NCBI GenBank assembly: GCA_017853385.1 | Contig: JAFMJR010000007.1 | Span: 1-47,965 of the forward strand | Reading direction: 5' to 3' | DNA length: 47,965 nucleotides | Origin: Ilumatobacteraceae bacterium | GTDB lineage: Bacteria > Actinomycetota > Acidimicrobiia > Acidimicrobiales > Ilumatobacteraceae | Part shown: positions 1 through 7,734 of the stretch, in pieces | How the letters are laid out: every line of letters starts with the position of its first letter | Position numbering within the stretch: position 1 is the stretch's first letter | Program-made: the position numbers and the translations under genes | The notes under the pieces: model-generated | What the model saw: the letters and a program-made list of their open reading frames with translations, nothing else | What the model was told of the DNA's origin: nothing | Databases searched by the model: none

Positions 1-54
1 TAGCGCGCTTGTCTGGGGGACAAGAGGTCGTGGGTTCAAATCCCGCCAGCCCGA
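1..54 (+). tRNA. tRNA-Pro(GGG), 5' end missing
   Basis: This is the 3' part of a tRNA gene cut by the window start. The anticodon arm is a 5-bp stem (8-12 with 20-24) closing a seven-base loop CTGGGGG, which puts anticodon GGG at 15-17 and reads the proline codon CCC. The T arm pairs 30-34 with 42-46 around TTCAAAT. The 3' acceptor strand is 47-53, and the discriminator base is A54, as usual for tRNA-Pro. CCA is not fully encoded. The D arm and the 5' acceptor strand lie mostly outside the window. Confidence 0.93.
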
Positions 55-69
55 CAAATACCCAGACGT

Positions 70-903
70 CTACATGCTGACGAGAACAAGCGAAGTTGCT
101 GCAAGCGCCATTCCGACTGCCTGAGATCGATGCAAACGCTCGTGATCAAATTTCATGGCGAGCACAACAGTGGACACCGGATACAACGCTGTAATCACCG
201 AAACTAACGACATCATTCCCGTATGAGTTGCGAGAAGATACAGACCATTGGCTGATGTATCCAGGATTCCTGCAGCAAGAGCAAAGCCAATAGCATTTCG
301 TGGAACACCAACTTTACGGGATTGAGCAAAAGCCAATACGGCAACTGTGGGAACGCTCACTAGGCGCTGGCAAAAAAGTGGCCACACTCCGTGGTCATGA
401 CTTGCCTGAGCCATACACACGAAAATCATTCCGAATCCAAAACCTGCAGCTATCGCCATCCAAATCGCATTCATTGATGTCGGCAAGTCATGTTTGTCGA
501 GAACATCGCCAACAAGTGCAACGGCTACGACTGCGATTGCAATGCCGACCCAAGCAACAGTTTTAGGTCGCTCACCTTGCAGGAAACCAGCAATGACCGG
601 AACCGATAAACCAATCACTGCTGCGATGGGTGCAATTACGGTCATTGAGCCCTTCGACATGGCTTGATAAAAAGACACGAGAGCGATGGCGCCGCCGAAT
701 CCTGCTCCGGTGGTCCATAGCCAACTTTCCAATGGTGGTGGTGTTGACCATGTGATGAGTAAATAGACAGAAAGCAAGCAAAGTGCAGCTGCTTGACCTA
801 CGAACGTTATGGAGGCCGAATTTGCAACGCGTGCCCCACGGCTTCCGCTGTAGTCGGCGACCCCATAGAACAAGGCAGCGCAGAGAGAAATGATCAGTGT
901 CAT
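70..903 (-). CDS. EamA/DMT-family permease
   Basis: A 277-residue inner-membrane protein made of about ten short hydrophobic helices in two homologous halves, as in the drug/metabolite transporter (EamA) superfamily. Each half ends with the typical acidic turn before its last helix: GERPKT near the middle and HERLHR near the C-terminus. The substrate cannot be read from sequence; family members export amino acids, metabolites or drugs. The ATG at 903 is chosen because the first transmembrane helix starts directly after it. A longer frame up to 996 adds a hydrophilic stretch that is only the shadow of the divergent gene. The start lies 13 bases from the start of the DUF554 gene. Confidence 0.85.
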   Translation of the reverse strand: MTLIISLCAALFYGVADYSGSRGARVANSASITFVGQAAALCLLSVYLLITWSTPPPLESWLWTTGAGFGGAIALVSFYQAMSKGSMTVIAPIAAVIGLSVPVIAGFLQGERPKTVAWVGIAIAVVAVALVGDVLDKHDLPTSMNAIWMAIAAGFGFGMIFVCMAQASHDHGVWPLFCQRLVSVPTVAVLAFAQSRKVGVPRNAIGFALAAGILDTSANGLYLLATHTGMMSLVSVITALYPVSTVVLAMKFDHERLHRSQAVGMALAATSLVLVSM

Positions 904-916
904 ATAGCGTGTTGTT

Positions 917-1627
917 GTGATCGGCCTAGGAACATTGATCAATACTGCCACAGTGCTTGTTGGTGGAACGGTAGGTCTTGCAGTGGGTGATCGCATTCCC
1001 GAACGTGTTCGCGTGATCGTTGTTCAGGTAATTGGGCTTGTCACAATTGGACTAGGACTTAGTGATGTGCTGAAGACGCACAACATGGTGTTTCCACTAC
1101 TTGGCATGGTTGTTGGTGCAGTGATTGGTGAGTTATTGCGTATTGAAGACCGACTCGAACAAATTGGTGAGGTAATTCGTAAACGGTTTGCACGTCGGCA
1201 AGACCCAGGGAGGTTTGTTACAGGATTCGTCACGGCAACTTTGTTGTTTTGCATCGGGCCTCTCACAATTCTTGGAGCAATTCAAGATGCTTCTGGTGCA
1301 ACGCCTCAGCTGTACATCATTAAAGGGACACTTGATGGTTTCATGAATGTGATTTTTGGTGCCGTTCATGGGTTGGGTGCAGTGTTTAGTGCATGCAGTG
1401 TTTTCGTGGTGCAGGGTGTTCTTACGCTGTTTGGCACACGACTAGATGCACTGCTGAATGACCGAATGCGTATTGAGTTGTTTGCTGCTGGTGGTTTTGC
1501 GGTACTTGCTATCGGAATCAACCTGTTAGACATTAAAAAGATTCGACTCGGTTCGCTTTTGCCTGGACTTATCGTTACACCACTTTTGGTGTATTTGTTT
1601 GCTGATCAAACAGGATTACTGCGCTAG
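917..1627 (+). CDS. DUF554 integral membrane protein (YdfK-like)
   Basis: A 236-residue polytopic membrane protein with roughly seven hydrophobic segments. It begins with GTG, and the opening MIGLGTLIN followed by a glycine-rich helix is the usual N-terminus of DUF554 proteins such as B. subtilis YdfK. Transport or sensing has been suggested for the family, but no firm function is known to me. The length matches the family. Its start is separated from the divergent EamA gene by only 13 bases, so its promoter must lie inside that gene or the transcript is leaderless. The SRAP gene follows after 6 bases, probably in the same transcript. Confidence 0.85.
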   Translation: MIGLGTLINTATVLVGGTVGLAVGDRIPERVRVIVVQVIGLVTIGLGLSDVLKTHNMVFPLLGMVVGAVIGELLRIEDRLEQIGEVIRKRFARRQDPGRFVTGFVTATLLFCIGPLTILGAIQDASGATPQLYIIKGTLDGFMNVIFGAVHGLGAVFSACSVFVVQGVLTLFGTRLDALLNDRMRIELFAAGGFAVLAIGINLLDIKKIRLGSLLPGLIVTPLLVYLFADQTGLLR

Positions 1628-1633
1628 TCAAGT

Positions 1634-2353
1634 ATGTGTGGTCGATATGTTCGAAAAACTGGAGCTCGTGAAATTGCTTCGGCTTTTGATGCGGTGTTAG
1701 AAGCGAATGAGTTGTCGCAAAACTTCAATATTTCTCCTACCAGCGACGTTTATGTAATAAGGAATGACTCCGATCGACGTTCTCTCACTGCAATGTCGTG
1801 GGGATTAGTGCCTGTGTGGGCAAAAGATATTTCCCGCGCCGCGAGTTTGATCAATGCTCGCTCAGAATCTGTTGCCGAAAAACCATCATTTCGTAATTTG
1901 TTGTCTAGACACCGAGCCGTAATGCCTATGGATGCCTATTACGAGTGGAAACCTATGAAGAGGTCGGGCAAGGAAATCAAACAACCTTTTGTGTTCAAAA
2001 CTCAAAGCGGTTCTGCCTATTGCCACAACGGAATGTTCGCAGTTGCGTCGCTGTGGTCAACTTGGCGAAGTGACGATGGAGGCGAGCTGACTACGTGCGT
2101 CGCACTTACTACCGAAGCAAATGAGCGAGTATCAGAAGTTCACAATCGCATGCCGGTGTTATTGACTGTTGACGGAATTCGTGAATGGCTCGATGTATCG
2201 CTACCAGCACCCTTGCACCTTGCGCAGGGGATACCAAGTGAAGCTGTCGTGTATCACCCAGTTTCCACCGATGTGAACAATGCTCGAAACCATGGAGAGC
2301 ATCTAATGGATGCAATCTCTCTAGGCGGCGAGATATCCGAAACGCTGTTTTAG
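1634..2353 (+). CDS. SRAP-family abasic-site crosslinking protein (YedK/HMCES)
   Basis: A 239-residue SOS-response-associated protein. The family shields abasic sites in single-stranded DNA by forming a thiazolidine crosslink through the N-terminal cysteine once Met1 is removed. All hallmarks are present: Met-Cys-Gly-Arg-Tyr at the start (Cys2), WGLVP at 56-60, Asn-Ala-Arg at 74-76, the YYEW segment with Glu104, and His170 in HNRMP. The length is typical. It starts 6 bases after the DUF554 gene. Its stop codon overlaps that of the convergent HIT gene by 4 bases (TTAG). No LexA box was identified upstream. Confidence 0.92.
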   Translation: MCGRYVRKTGAREIASAFDAVLEANELSQNFNISPTSDVYVIRNDSDRRSLTAMSWGLVPVWAKDISRAASLINARSESVAEKPSFRNLLSRHRAVMPMDAYYEWKPMKRSGKEIKQPFVFKTQSGSAYCHNGMFAVASLWSTWRSDDGGELTTCVALTTEANERVSEVHNRMPVLLTVDGIREWLDVSLPAPLHLAQGIPSEAVVYHPVSTDVNNARNHGEHLMDAISLGGEISETLF

Positions 2354-2745
2354 TTGAAATTGTCCGCAATTAGTTGGGCAACGATTGCTAAATCAGTGAA
2401 ATCAACATGCTGTGCAGCATTTGCAAACGATACATCGTCAATTGAATTCGCCGGAATGACATGGAGGTGACAATGCGGCACTTCGAATCCAGCAATGATG
2501 AGTGCTGATCGTGTGCAATGGAGAGCTTGCTTTTGGGCTTGACCAATTTTTTTTGCAACTGCGAAACAGTGTTGCGAAACTTCGTCGTGCAGGTCGGTCC
2601 ATTGATCAACTTCGGCGCGAGGTACAACGAGTGCGTGACCGCGGGCGATTGGGTTTATGCTCATGAACGAAACGCATAATTCGTCTTTGTAGATAAATGT
2701 TCCAGGCAGATCACCGGAAATTATGCGCGAAAAAATTGTTGCCAT
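2350..2745 (-). CDS. HIT-family nucleotide hydrolase
   Basis: A 131-residue histidine-triad protein. The signature HCHLHVI carries His91, His93 and His95; the last is the nucleophile in characterised HIT enzymes, which hydrolyse or transfer nucleoside monophosphates from substrates such as AMP-lysine or dinucleoside polyphosphates. The N-terminal half has the usual beta-strand pattern (ending FMSINPIARGH). The exact substrate is unknown. It is convergent with the SRAP gene (4-base overlap) and divergent from the pgsA-like gene, with 37 bases between the starts. Confidence 0.9.
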   Translation of the reverse strand: MATIFSRIISGDLPGTFIYKDELCVSFMSINPIARGHALVVPRAEVDQWTDLHDEVSQHCFAVAKKIGQAQKQALHCTRSALIIAGFEVPHCHLHVIPANSIDDVSFANAAQHVDFTDLAIVAQLIADNFN

Positions 2746-2782
2746 TGCCTAAAGAATACTGGTTGGCAAGTAATCTCACGGT

Positions 2783-3385
2783 GTGGAATCCAACGAATCA
2801 TCGTCTATGTGGTCCGGAGTTTTATCCATTCCCAATTTGATTACGTTGGCACGCTTGTGTGTAATTCCGCTGTTCGTTCATTTGCTGTTCGTTCAAGACG
2901 AGCGTGCGCAGGCTGCCTTGCTTCTTGGATTCCTAGGTATGACCGACTGGGTTGATGGCTGGTTTGCTCGCAGATTTAATCAAGTTTCAAATTTTGGTTC
3001 TGTATTTGACCCCGCGGTCGATCGATTGCTCTTTGTCGTTGGCGCAATAAGCGTGTTGATCGATGGATCTGTGCCTCGTTGGTTTTGCATTGCCATTTTG
3101 ATTCGAGAAGTGTTAGTTGGTGTGATGATGGTCGTCGCTGCCAGCTTTGGAATGAAGCGTTTTGCGGTTACAACGAACGGAAAAAGGTACACGTTCCTGC
3201 TCATGATGGCTGTTCCGTTCCTATTGCTGGCGGGAAGCGACCATGTAACGGCAGATCTAGGACGAGTCATCGGATGGGTATGCGGAATTCCTGGCTTGGT
3301 GCTTTCGTATTACACCGCTATTGCATATGTTCCGTTAGTGAGGGCAAATCTTCGGGAGGGGAGAGCCGCTAAAAGGCTACGGTAG
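2783..3385 (+). CDS. pgsA: CDP-alcohol phosphatidyltransferase (PgsA-like)
   Basis: A 200-residue membrane enzyme that joins a CDP-diacylglycerol phosphatidyl group to an alcohol. The full CDP-OH-P signature is present with exact spacing: Asp55, Asp58-Gly59, Ala62-Arg63, Gly72, Asp76 and Asp80, preceded by the common PNLITLAR segment. Four to five more hydrophobic segments follow. Phosphatidylglycerophosphate synthase is the most likely activity, but the signature does not exclude cardiolipin or inositol-phosphate synthases. The start is uncertain: GTG at 2783 or ATG at 2807. The FHA gene follows after 4 bases. Mycobacterium also has a pgsA paralogue (pgsA2) near garA, which supports cluster orthology. 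Confidence 0.82.
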   Translation: MESNESSSMWSGVLSIPNLITLARLCVIPLFVHLLFVQDERAQAALLLGFLGMTDWVDGWFARRFNQVSNFGSVFDPAVDRLLFVVGAISVLIDGSVPRWFCIAILIREVLVGVMMVVAASFGMKRFAVTTNGKRYTFLLMMAVPFLLLAGSDHVTADLGRVIGWVCGIPGLVLSYYTAIAYVPLVRANLREGRAAKRLR

Positions 3386-3389
3386 GGGT

Positions 3390-3863
3390 ATGTCGTACGT
3401 GTTTTGCAACGGATGTGGTCATCGCAACCCTCCACAATCTGGATTCTGTTCGGCGTGCGGCTCGGTCCTTGATGTGCCAGAAGAGCGCACAATCGTGCTG
3501 TCAAAAGTGGATCCGTTGCAAGATGCGCCGGGAGATTTCGACAATGTTGCTGTGTCGTCGGCAGATTTGCATTCTGGAAGAGGCCTGCTTGTGGTCAGAT
3601 CGGGTGCGCAAAGTGGTAGCCGCTACTCACTGGACGGTGTAACCACCATCGGTCGCCATCCTGATAGCGCAATTTGTCTGGACGATGTCACCGTGTCACG
3701 ACGTCATGCGGAGATCGTTTTAACGAATGGTAAGTATGTGGTTCGTGACTTGGGTTCGCTAAACGGAACGTATGTGAATCAAATGAGAATTGACGACTTT
3801 GCGCTCGAACAAGGCGATGAATTGCAGGTCGGAAAGTATCGAATGGTGTTCTTCAATGGATGA
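3390..3863 (+). CDS. Zinc-ribbon + FHA domain protein (GarA-like)
   Basis: A 157-residue regulator. Residues 6-23 form a zinc ribbon (Cys6-x2-Cys9 and Cys20-x2-Cys23). Residues about 65-155 form a forkhead-associated domain with Gly88-Arg89-His90, Ser103-Arg-Arg-His106 and Asn125-Gly-Thr127, the phosphothreonine-binding residues. In mycobacteria and corynebacteria the GarA/OdhI protein at this position binds and inhibits 2-oxoglutarate dehydrogenase until a Ser/Thr kinase phosphorylates its N-terminal threonine. Here Thr34 after Glu-Glu-Arg may be the equivalent; that is inference. The gene overlaps the following merR by 8 bases and is probably co-transcribed with pgsA, merR and bfn. Confidence 0.88.
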   Translation: MSYVFCNGCGHRNPPQSGFCSACGSVLDVPEERTIVLSKVDPLQDAPGDFDNVAVSSADLHSGRGLLVVRSGAQSGSRYSLDGVTTIGRHPDSAICLDDVTVSRRHAEIVLTNGKYVVRDLGSLNGTYVNQMRIDDFALEQGDELQVGKYRMVFFNG

Positions 3864-4635
3864 AAAGAACTACAAGTCCATTGGTGAAGTACTAGGTCTT
3901 TTGTTGGACGAATTTCCTGACGTCACTATTTCAAAAATTCGTTTTCTCGAAAGTCAAGGTTTGATCGAGCCAGAGCGAACTCCTTCGGGTTATCGAAAAT
4001 TCAGCGACTCAGAGGTTGACCGCTTGCGATTCATTTTGCGCGAACAACGCGAGAATTATCTTCCGTTGAAAGTAATTCGCACACGGCTTGACAGCGACAC
4101 AAGCGATGGCATGGTGCGGCCATACGACGACACTGATCCAACTGGTGTTCGAGGTGTAGCAGTCCAGGGTTCGCACCCAGCTGCAGCAAAGAAGCTTTCG
4201 TCAGCTCCAATGGCGCCGCACAAAGTTCGCGCACAGCGCGATGACACGCTGTCGGTTGATCGAGGTGAGTTGTTGCTCGCAATCGACATGGATGAAAAAT
4301 TGCTGAAGGAAATTATTGGCGCAGGTTTAGTATCGCCTCGAAAAGTTGGTGACTTAGAAATGTTTTCACCTCTTGATCGCGAAATTCTGCAAATCATCAG
4401 AAAGTTTTCGGATCTCGGAATCGATGTTCGCAATTTAAAACGATGGAAGCAATCTGCTGAAGCTGAAGTCACACTCTATGAAGGTCGAATCAAGCCGTAC
4501 TTCATGCAAAAAAATCCAACTTCAAAGGCACAAGCTGAAGACATGCTTGACGATCTCATCGAGTTGGGTGAACAATTGCGTGCAACTCTTGTCGAAGTTG
4601 CAGCGCGTTCATTCAGAGGAAATCGCGCTCAATAG
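3856..4635 (+). CDS. MerR-family transcriptional regulator (Rv1828-like)
   Basis: A 259-residue protein with an N-terminal MerR winged helix-turn-helix at about 5-75, including the conserved ISKIRFLESQGLI and SGYRKFSD segments. The C-terminal half (about 135-250) looks like a second helical winged-helix-type domain rather than a metal-binding tail; no Cys metal site is visible. This long MerR type lies between garA and the bifunctional-nuclease gene in many actinobacteria (Rv1828 in M. tuberculosis). The ATG at 3856 is chosen because it begins just before the HTH and overlaps the garA-like stop by 8 bases; a longer frame from 3790 runs inside the FHA gene. The target genes are unknown. Confidence 0.88.
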   Translation: MDEKNYKSIGEVLGLLLDEFPDVTISKIRFLESQGLIEPERTPSGYRKFSDSEVDRLRFILREQRENYLPLKVIRTRLDSDTSDGMVRPYDDTDPTGVRGVAVQGSHPAAAKKLSSAPMAPHKVRAQRDDTLSVDRGELLLAIDMDEKLLKEIIGAGLVSPRKVGDLEMFSPLDREILQIIRKFSDLGIDVRNLKRWKQSAEAEVTLYEGRIKPYFMQKNPTSKAQAEDMLDDLIELGEQLRATLVEVAARSFRGNRAQ

Positions 4636-4654
4636 CGCCTAAGGTAATTACGTC

Positions 4655-5152
4655 ATGACGAAACGACTTGCAGTCGAACTTGAAGGAATCCGGGTCGAGG
4701 TTCCTTCAAATATCCCTGTCATGTTGATTCGCGAGATTGATGATGATCGCCGCATGCTTCCGATTTACATCGGTGAGGCAGAGGCATCATCGATCTCGTT
4801 GGCGCTGAGTGGTGTTACGCCAGATCGACCTTTGACGCATGATCTTTTGCTTAATGTCATAGGCGACCTTGGCGGGGAAGTGGTGATGGTTGTCGTCACC
4901 AGGGTTGAAGAACATACCTATTTTGCCGAAATCCATATTGAGGTTGATGGGAAAGAACAGGTTGTTTCAGCGCGACCATCTGACGCAGTAGCTCTAGCCG
5001 TTCGGGCTGAAGTTCCAATCTTTGTTGAGTCTGATCTCATGGATAAGGCAGGGAAGTCAACTGTTGGTGTTGAAGAAACTGACGAAGAAGAGATTCTGGA
5101 CGACTTCCGGGAGTTCATTAACTCAATAAATCCAGAGGATTTTCAGGGTTAG
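4655..5152 (+). CDS. Bifunctional nuclease family protein (DUF151)
   Basis: A 165-residue protein matching the BFN/DUF151 family over its whole length: an opening beta-rich segment, the LPIYIGEAEA block (about 35-45), RPLTHDLL (about 60-67) and the SARPSDAVALA block (about 105-116). A highly acidic tail (EETDEEE) is typical. Plant and thermophile relatives degrade RNA and DNA in vitro, and the mycobacterial homologue is Rv1829; the physiological substrate is unsettled. It sits between two MerR regulators in the conserved actinobacterial order, 19 bases after the first and 32 before the second. Confidence 0.9.
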   Translation: MTKRLAVELEGIRVEVPSNIPVMLIREIDDDRRMLPIYIGEAEASSISLALSGVTPDRPLTHDLLLNVIGDLGGEVVMVVVTRVEEHTYFAEIHIEVDGKEQVVSARPSDAVALAVRAEVPIFVESDLMDKAGKSTVGVEETDEEEILDDFREFINSINPEDFQG

Positions 5153-5184
5153 TTAAACCCGAATTACCCCCGTATCCTGACCTG

Positions 5185-5646
5185 ATGCATCAGGGTTTCA
5201 GTGGCACTCAAGCAGCAGATGTAGTCGGAATTTCTTATCGTCAATTGGACTATTGGGCACGCACCAATCTGGTTCGTCCATCTGGTTGTGATGCAGCAGG
5301 CAGTGGATCTCGTCGTGTGTACAGCTACAGAGACTTGCTCGAACTTCGCGTTATCAAAAATTTGCTCGACGCAGGCATCAAGTTGGAATCAGTTCGTGAA
5401 GTGTTCAACTATTTGCGCAGTCACGTAGACACCGAAATTGCCGCAGCACATATCGTTATTAGCGGTCAGTCAGTGGTGCTGTGTCAAGGCGATCAACTTG
5501 TTGACGTGCTACGAAATGGTCAAGGTGTGTTAAATGTGCTGCCGTTATCGGGCGTAAAAGATCAAGTTGATACACAGATTGTGCGACTTGAAAAGGCGAG
5601 TGCACCTGCAATTGCGCCAGCAAAATCGCTCGATATTGCGCTGTAA
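5185..5646 (+). CDS. MerR-family transcriptional regulator (Rv1830-like)
   Basis: A 153-residue MerR-type regulator. Residues about 5-75 form the winged HTH (segments ADVVGISYRQLDYWART and SRRVYSYRDLLELRVIK). The remainder contains a small beta-rich region (about 90-125) and a flexible tail. The same gene follows the bifunctional-nuclease gene in mycobacteria, where Rv1830 has been linked to growth or cell-division control; transferring that role here is inference. It ends 7 bases before the convergent unknown gene, so there is no room for an intrinsic terminator. Confidence 0.88.
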   Translation: MHQGFSGTQAADVVGISYRQLDYWARTNLVRPSGCDAAGSGSRRVYSYRDLLELRVIKNLLDAGIKLESVREVFNYLRSHVDTEIAAAHIVISGQSVVLCQGDQLVDVLRNGQGVLNVLPLSGVKDQVDTQIVRLEKASAPAIAPAKSLDIAL

Positions 5647-5653
5647 ATAGCTT

Positions 5654-6064
5654 TTAGACGCCGTCCTGAGCGGGTGGTGTTGGGTCCTTCGGTTTGGATT
5701 GCTGTGGCATAAAGGCCATCAGTGGACCAAGACGCTTACTGAGGTCGTTTAGCGACCCTGACAAATCGGCGAGTTTATTTACTGCACCAAGGGCTCCGTT
5801 GACGTGTGGCATCATTTGGCGCATTGGACCCTCAATGTCATCGAGAAGACGATTGACGCGCGAAGCAACCTGGTTCATGTTGTCCATTGATTGCACAAAC
5901 AGTTCCATTGCCGAAATGAGCGACTCAACAGTCCGACGAGCTTGGTCAACAGCTTTGGCACCCGTGGTGACTGGATTGAAATCTGCGAGCAATGCAAACA
6001 GATCGTTTACTTGCTGCTGACCAAAAGCAGTGGAGTTGTGAGTACCGGAATCCGTTTCGCTCAT
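5654..6064 (-). CDS. Unknown helical protein (136 aa)
   Basis: I do not recognise this protein. It is 136 residues, mostly alpha-helical, with heptad-like hydrophobic spacing from about 20 to 115 (segments such as VNRLLDDIEGPM and LNDLSKRLGPLMAFM) and a disordered Pro/Lys-rich tail. It has no signal peptide, membrane helix or cysteines. The pattern resembles small phasin-like or coiled-coil proteins, but no assignment is justified. It starts with ATG at 6064, 56 bases downstream of the zinc-finger gene on the same strand, so the two may share a transcript. Confidence 0.65.
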   Translation of the reverse strand: MSETDSGTHNSTAFGQQQVNDLFALLADFNPVTTGAKAVDQARRTVESLISAMELFVQSMDNMNQVASRVNRLLDDIEGPMRQMMPHVNGALGAVNKLADLSGSLNDLSKRLGPLMAFMPQQSKPKDPTPPAQDGV

Positions 6065-6120
6065 GGGTTCAATCTAGGTGAAGGATATCTAGGTTAACTT
6101 TACATAACTATCATTATGGG

Positions 6121-6555
6121 CTAAACCCCAGATACGGGAGCCGGGCCAACGGCGGTAATTGACTCATCTACCAAGGGTTTTGCTGCATCGAGAAGCCACG
6201 TCAATGCAGCCTTGAAGTCCCGTGTAGTTGGATCAATCGATGGGTCTAGATCTTGCTCAACGTCGTCTATGGCGCATTTGAGGATGAATATCTGGTCACG
6301 AAGCGCATCAAGCTCGCTACGTGCAATGACCAGTTCATCTTCGCTGAGCGCAAGCTCTGAAGCCCTCTGACGCGCCACCCAGTCCCATTGCTTGCATGCT
6401 TGAGCGCAGAATCTACGTGGCCTGCCAGCACCTGTTTGAGCCGGTAACGGCGACCTGCACCAGGCGCATTTAGCAATATTGGACTCTGGTCGCTGTGTGC
6501 GGGTGCTACCCAATGATCCTGGCCGAGGCATCTCTGCATCGTTCAATTTCGTCAT
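6121..6555 (-). CDS. Zinc-finger/coiled-coil protein of unknown function (144 aa)
   Basis: The protein has a basic N-terminal region with a four-cysteine knuckle (CAWC, then a CAQAC pair after a Gly-Arg-Pro-Arg-Arg turn; about residues 30-55), a long helix (about 65-105) with coiled-coil character and the block EDELVIARSELDALRD, and a short helical C-terminus. I recall similar proteins in other actinobacteria, without a known role. The Cys arrangement and Arg-rich flank suggest nucleic-acid or protein binding; this is inference. ATG at 6555 is preferred over an upstream in-frame start at 6660, which would run through the divergent gene. The start codon lies in a 10-base palindrome at 6550-6559. 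Confidence 0.72.
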   Translation of the reverse strand: MTKLNDAEMPRPGSLGSTRTQRPESNIAKCAWCRSPLPAQTGAGRPRRFCAQACKQWDWVARQRASELALSEDELVIARSELDALRDQIFILKCAIDDVEQDLDPSIDPTTRDFKAALTWLLDAAKPLVDESITAVGPAPVSGV

Positions 6556-6586
6556 GACGAAAACATATTGCACAACAGAAAGCAAT

Positions 6587-7669
6587 ATGTGGATATCGCC
6601 CCATACTGGATTGGTGACATCACTTCCGCCAGCGCCTCGATCTTCTTTTGCAAGTGACAATGTTGCAGGTGCTCACCCACTGGTGTTTGAAGCGATGCTT
6701 GCTGCAAACGCTGGACACTTCCCTGCCTATGGCGCAGATCCGATAACTCAACGAACTGAGACATCATTTCGAGAATTGTTTGACGAAGACGTGGTCACTC
6801 AGTTTGCCTATGGCGGCACTGGCGCAAATGTTTTCGCACTTGCCAGCATGTTGCGACCTGCAGATGCAATCGTGTGCACATCGCACTCACATATCAATGT
6901 TGATGAGACTGGAGCTCCTGAGCGCGTTCTTGGCACCAAACTCATTACGGTTCCAACTCGTGATGCGAAATTGCGTCCAAGCGATATTGAACAGGTCTCG
7001 TCAATGTTTGGAAATCAACACGCGCCACAACCTGGAATTGTTGCAATTACTCAAGTAACTGAACTTGGCACGGTGTATTCACCCGATGAGATTCGCGCCA
7101 TCTGTGAGGCTGCACATGCAGTCGGCATGTTTGTTTACCTTGACGGTGCACGGATTGCCAATGCAACTGCATCATTGGGTGGTACGCGCGCAGCACTTCG
7201 TTCCTTTACTCGCGATGCTGGCGTTGATGTGATGACTTTTGGCTGCACAAAGGCTGGAGGTGTATTTGGTGAAGCTGTCGTGTTCTTCAACAAGTCATTC
7301 ACGAATCGCTCTATCTATGTTCGTAAGCAAACTACTCAGTTGCATTCGAAGATGCGATTTATTGCAGCCCAGTATGAAGCCATGTTGAAAGATGATCTCT
7401 TCATCACGCTTGGAGGCCGAGCCAATGCTGCAGCGATGAAGTTGTTTAATTCATTGCACGATATTGAATCCCTGAAACTTGCTACTGCTCCGGACGCAAA
7501 CAGCATGTTCCCCATCATCAGCAAGCCTGAGCGAGAAATTCTTCAAAGCTGGGCGCATTTCTATGACTGGGATACCTCAATCAATCAAGTCCGTTGGATG
7601 ACGGCGTGGGACGTAGAAACCGCAGAAATTGAGGCTTTTGCGGCTGGTGTGCGCGAGGTGCTCGATTAA
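6587..7669 (+). CDS. ltaE: Low-specificity L-threonine aldolase
   Basis: A 360-residue fold-type I PLP enzyme (beta-eliminating lyase/aromatic amino acid-type family) that cleaves L-threonine or L-allo-threonine to glycine and acetaldehyde. Visible features are the opening SSFASDNVAGAHP with the next helix, a glycine-rich cofactor segment (AYGGTGANVF), the YLDGARIAN strand carrying the PLP-binding Asp, and the Schiff-base lysine region GCTKAGG. The ATG at 6587 is chosen since homology begins soon after; an ATG at 6554 in the same frame would add 11 residues and overlap the divergent gene. Specificity among threonine and beta-hydroxy amino acids is not determined by the sequence alone. Confidence 0.86.
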   Translation: MWISPHTGLVTSLPPAPRSSFASDNVAGAHPLVFEAMLAANAGHFPAYGADPITQRTETSFRELFDEDVVTQFAYGGTGANVFALASMLRPADAIVCTSHSHINVDETGAPERVLGTKLITVPTRDAKLRPSDIEQVSSMFGNQHAPQPGIVAITQVTELGTVYSPDEIRAICEAAHAVGMFVYLDGARIANATASLGGTRAALRSFTRDAGVDVMTFGCTKAGGVFGEAVVFFNKSFTNRSIYVRKQTTQLHSKMRFIAAQYEAMLKDDLFITLGGRANAAAMKLFNSLHDIESLKLATAPDANSMFPIISKPEREILQSWAHFYDWDTSINQVRWMTAWDVETAEIEAFAAGVREVLD

Positions 7670-7734
7670 TTGACTGATTGGTTAGTTTTCCCCTAATCTC
7701 CACGCTGGGGCAAGTTCACATTCGCGGGGGCGTT

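Noticed and set aside
3790-3855. Longer start for the first MerR gene
   Set aside because: These codons lie inside the FHA domain coding sequence; the MerR HTH begins at the ATG at 3856.
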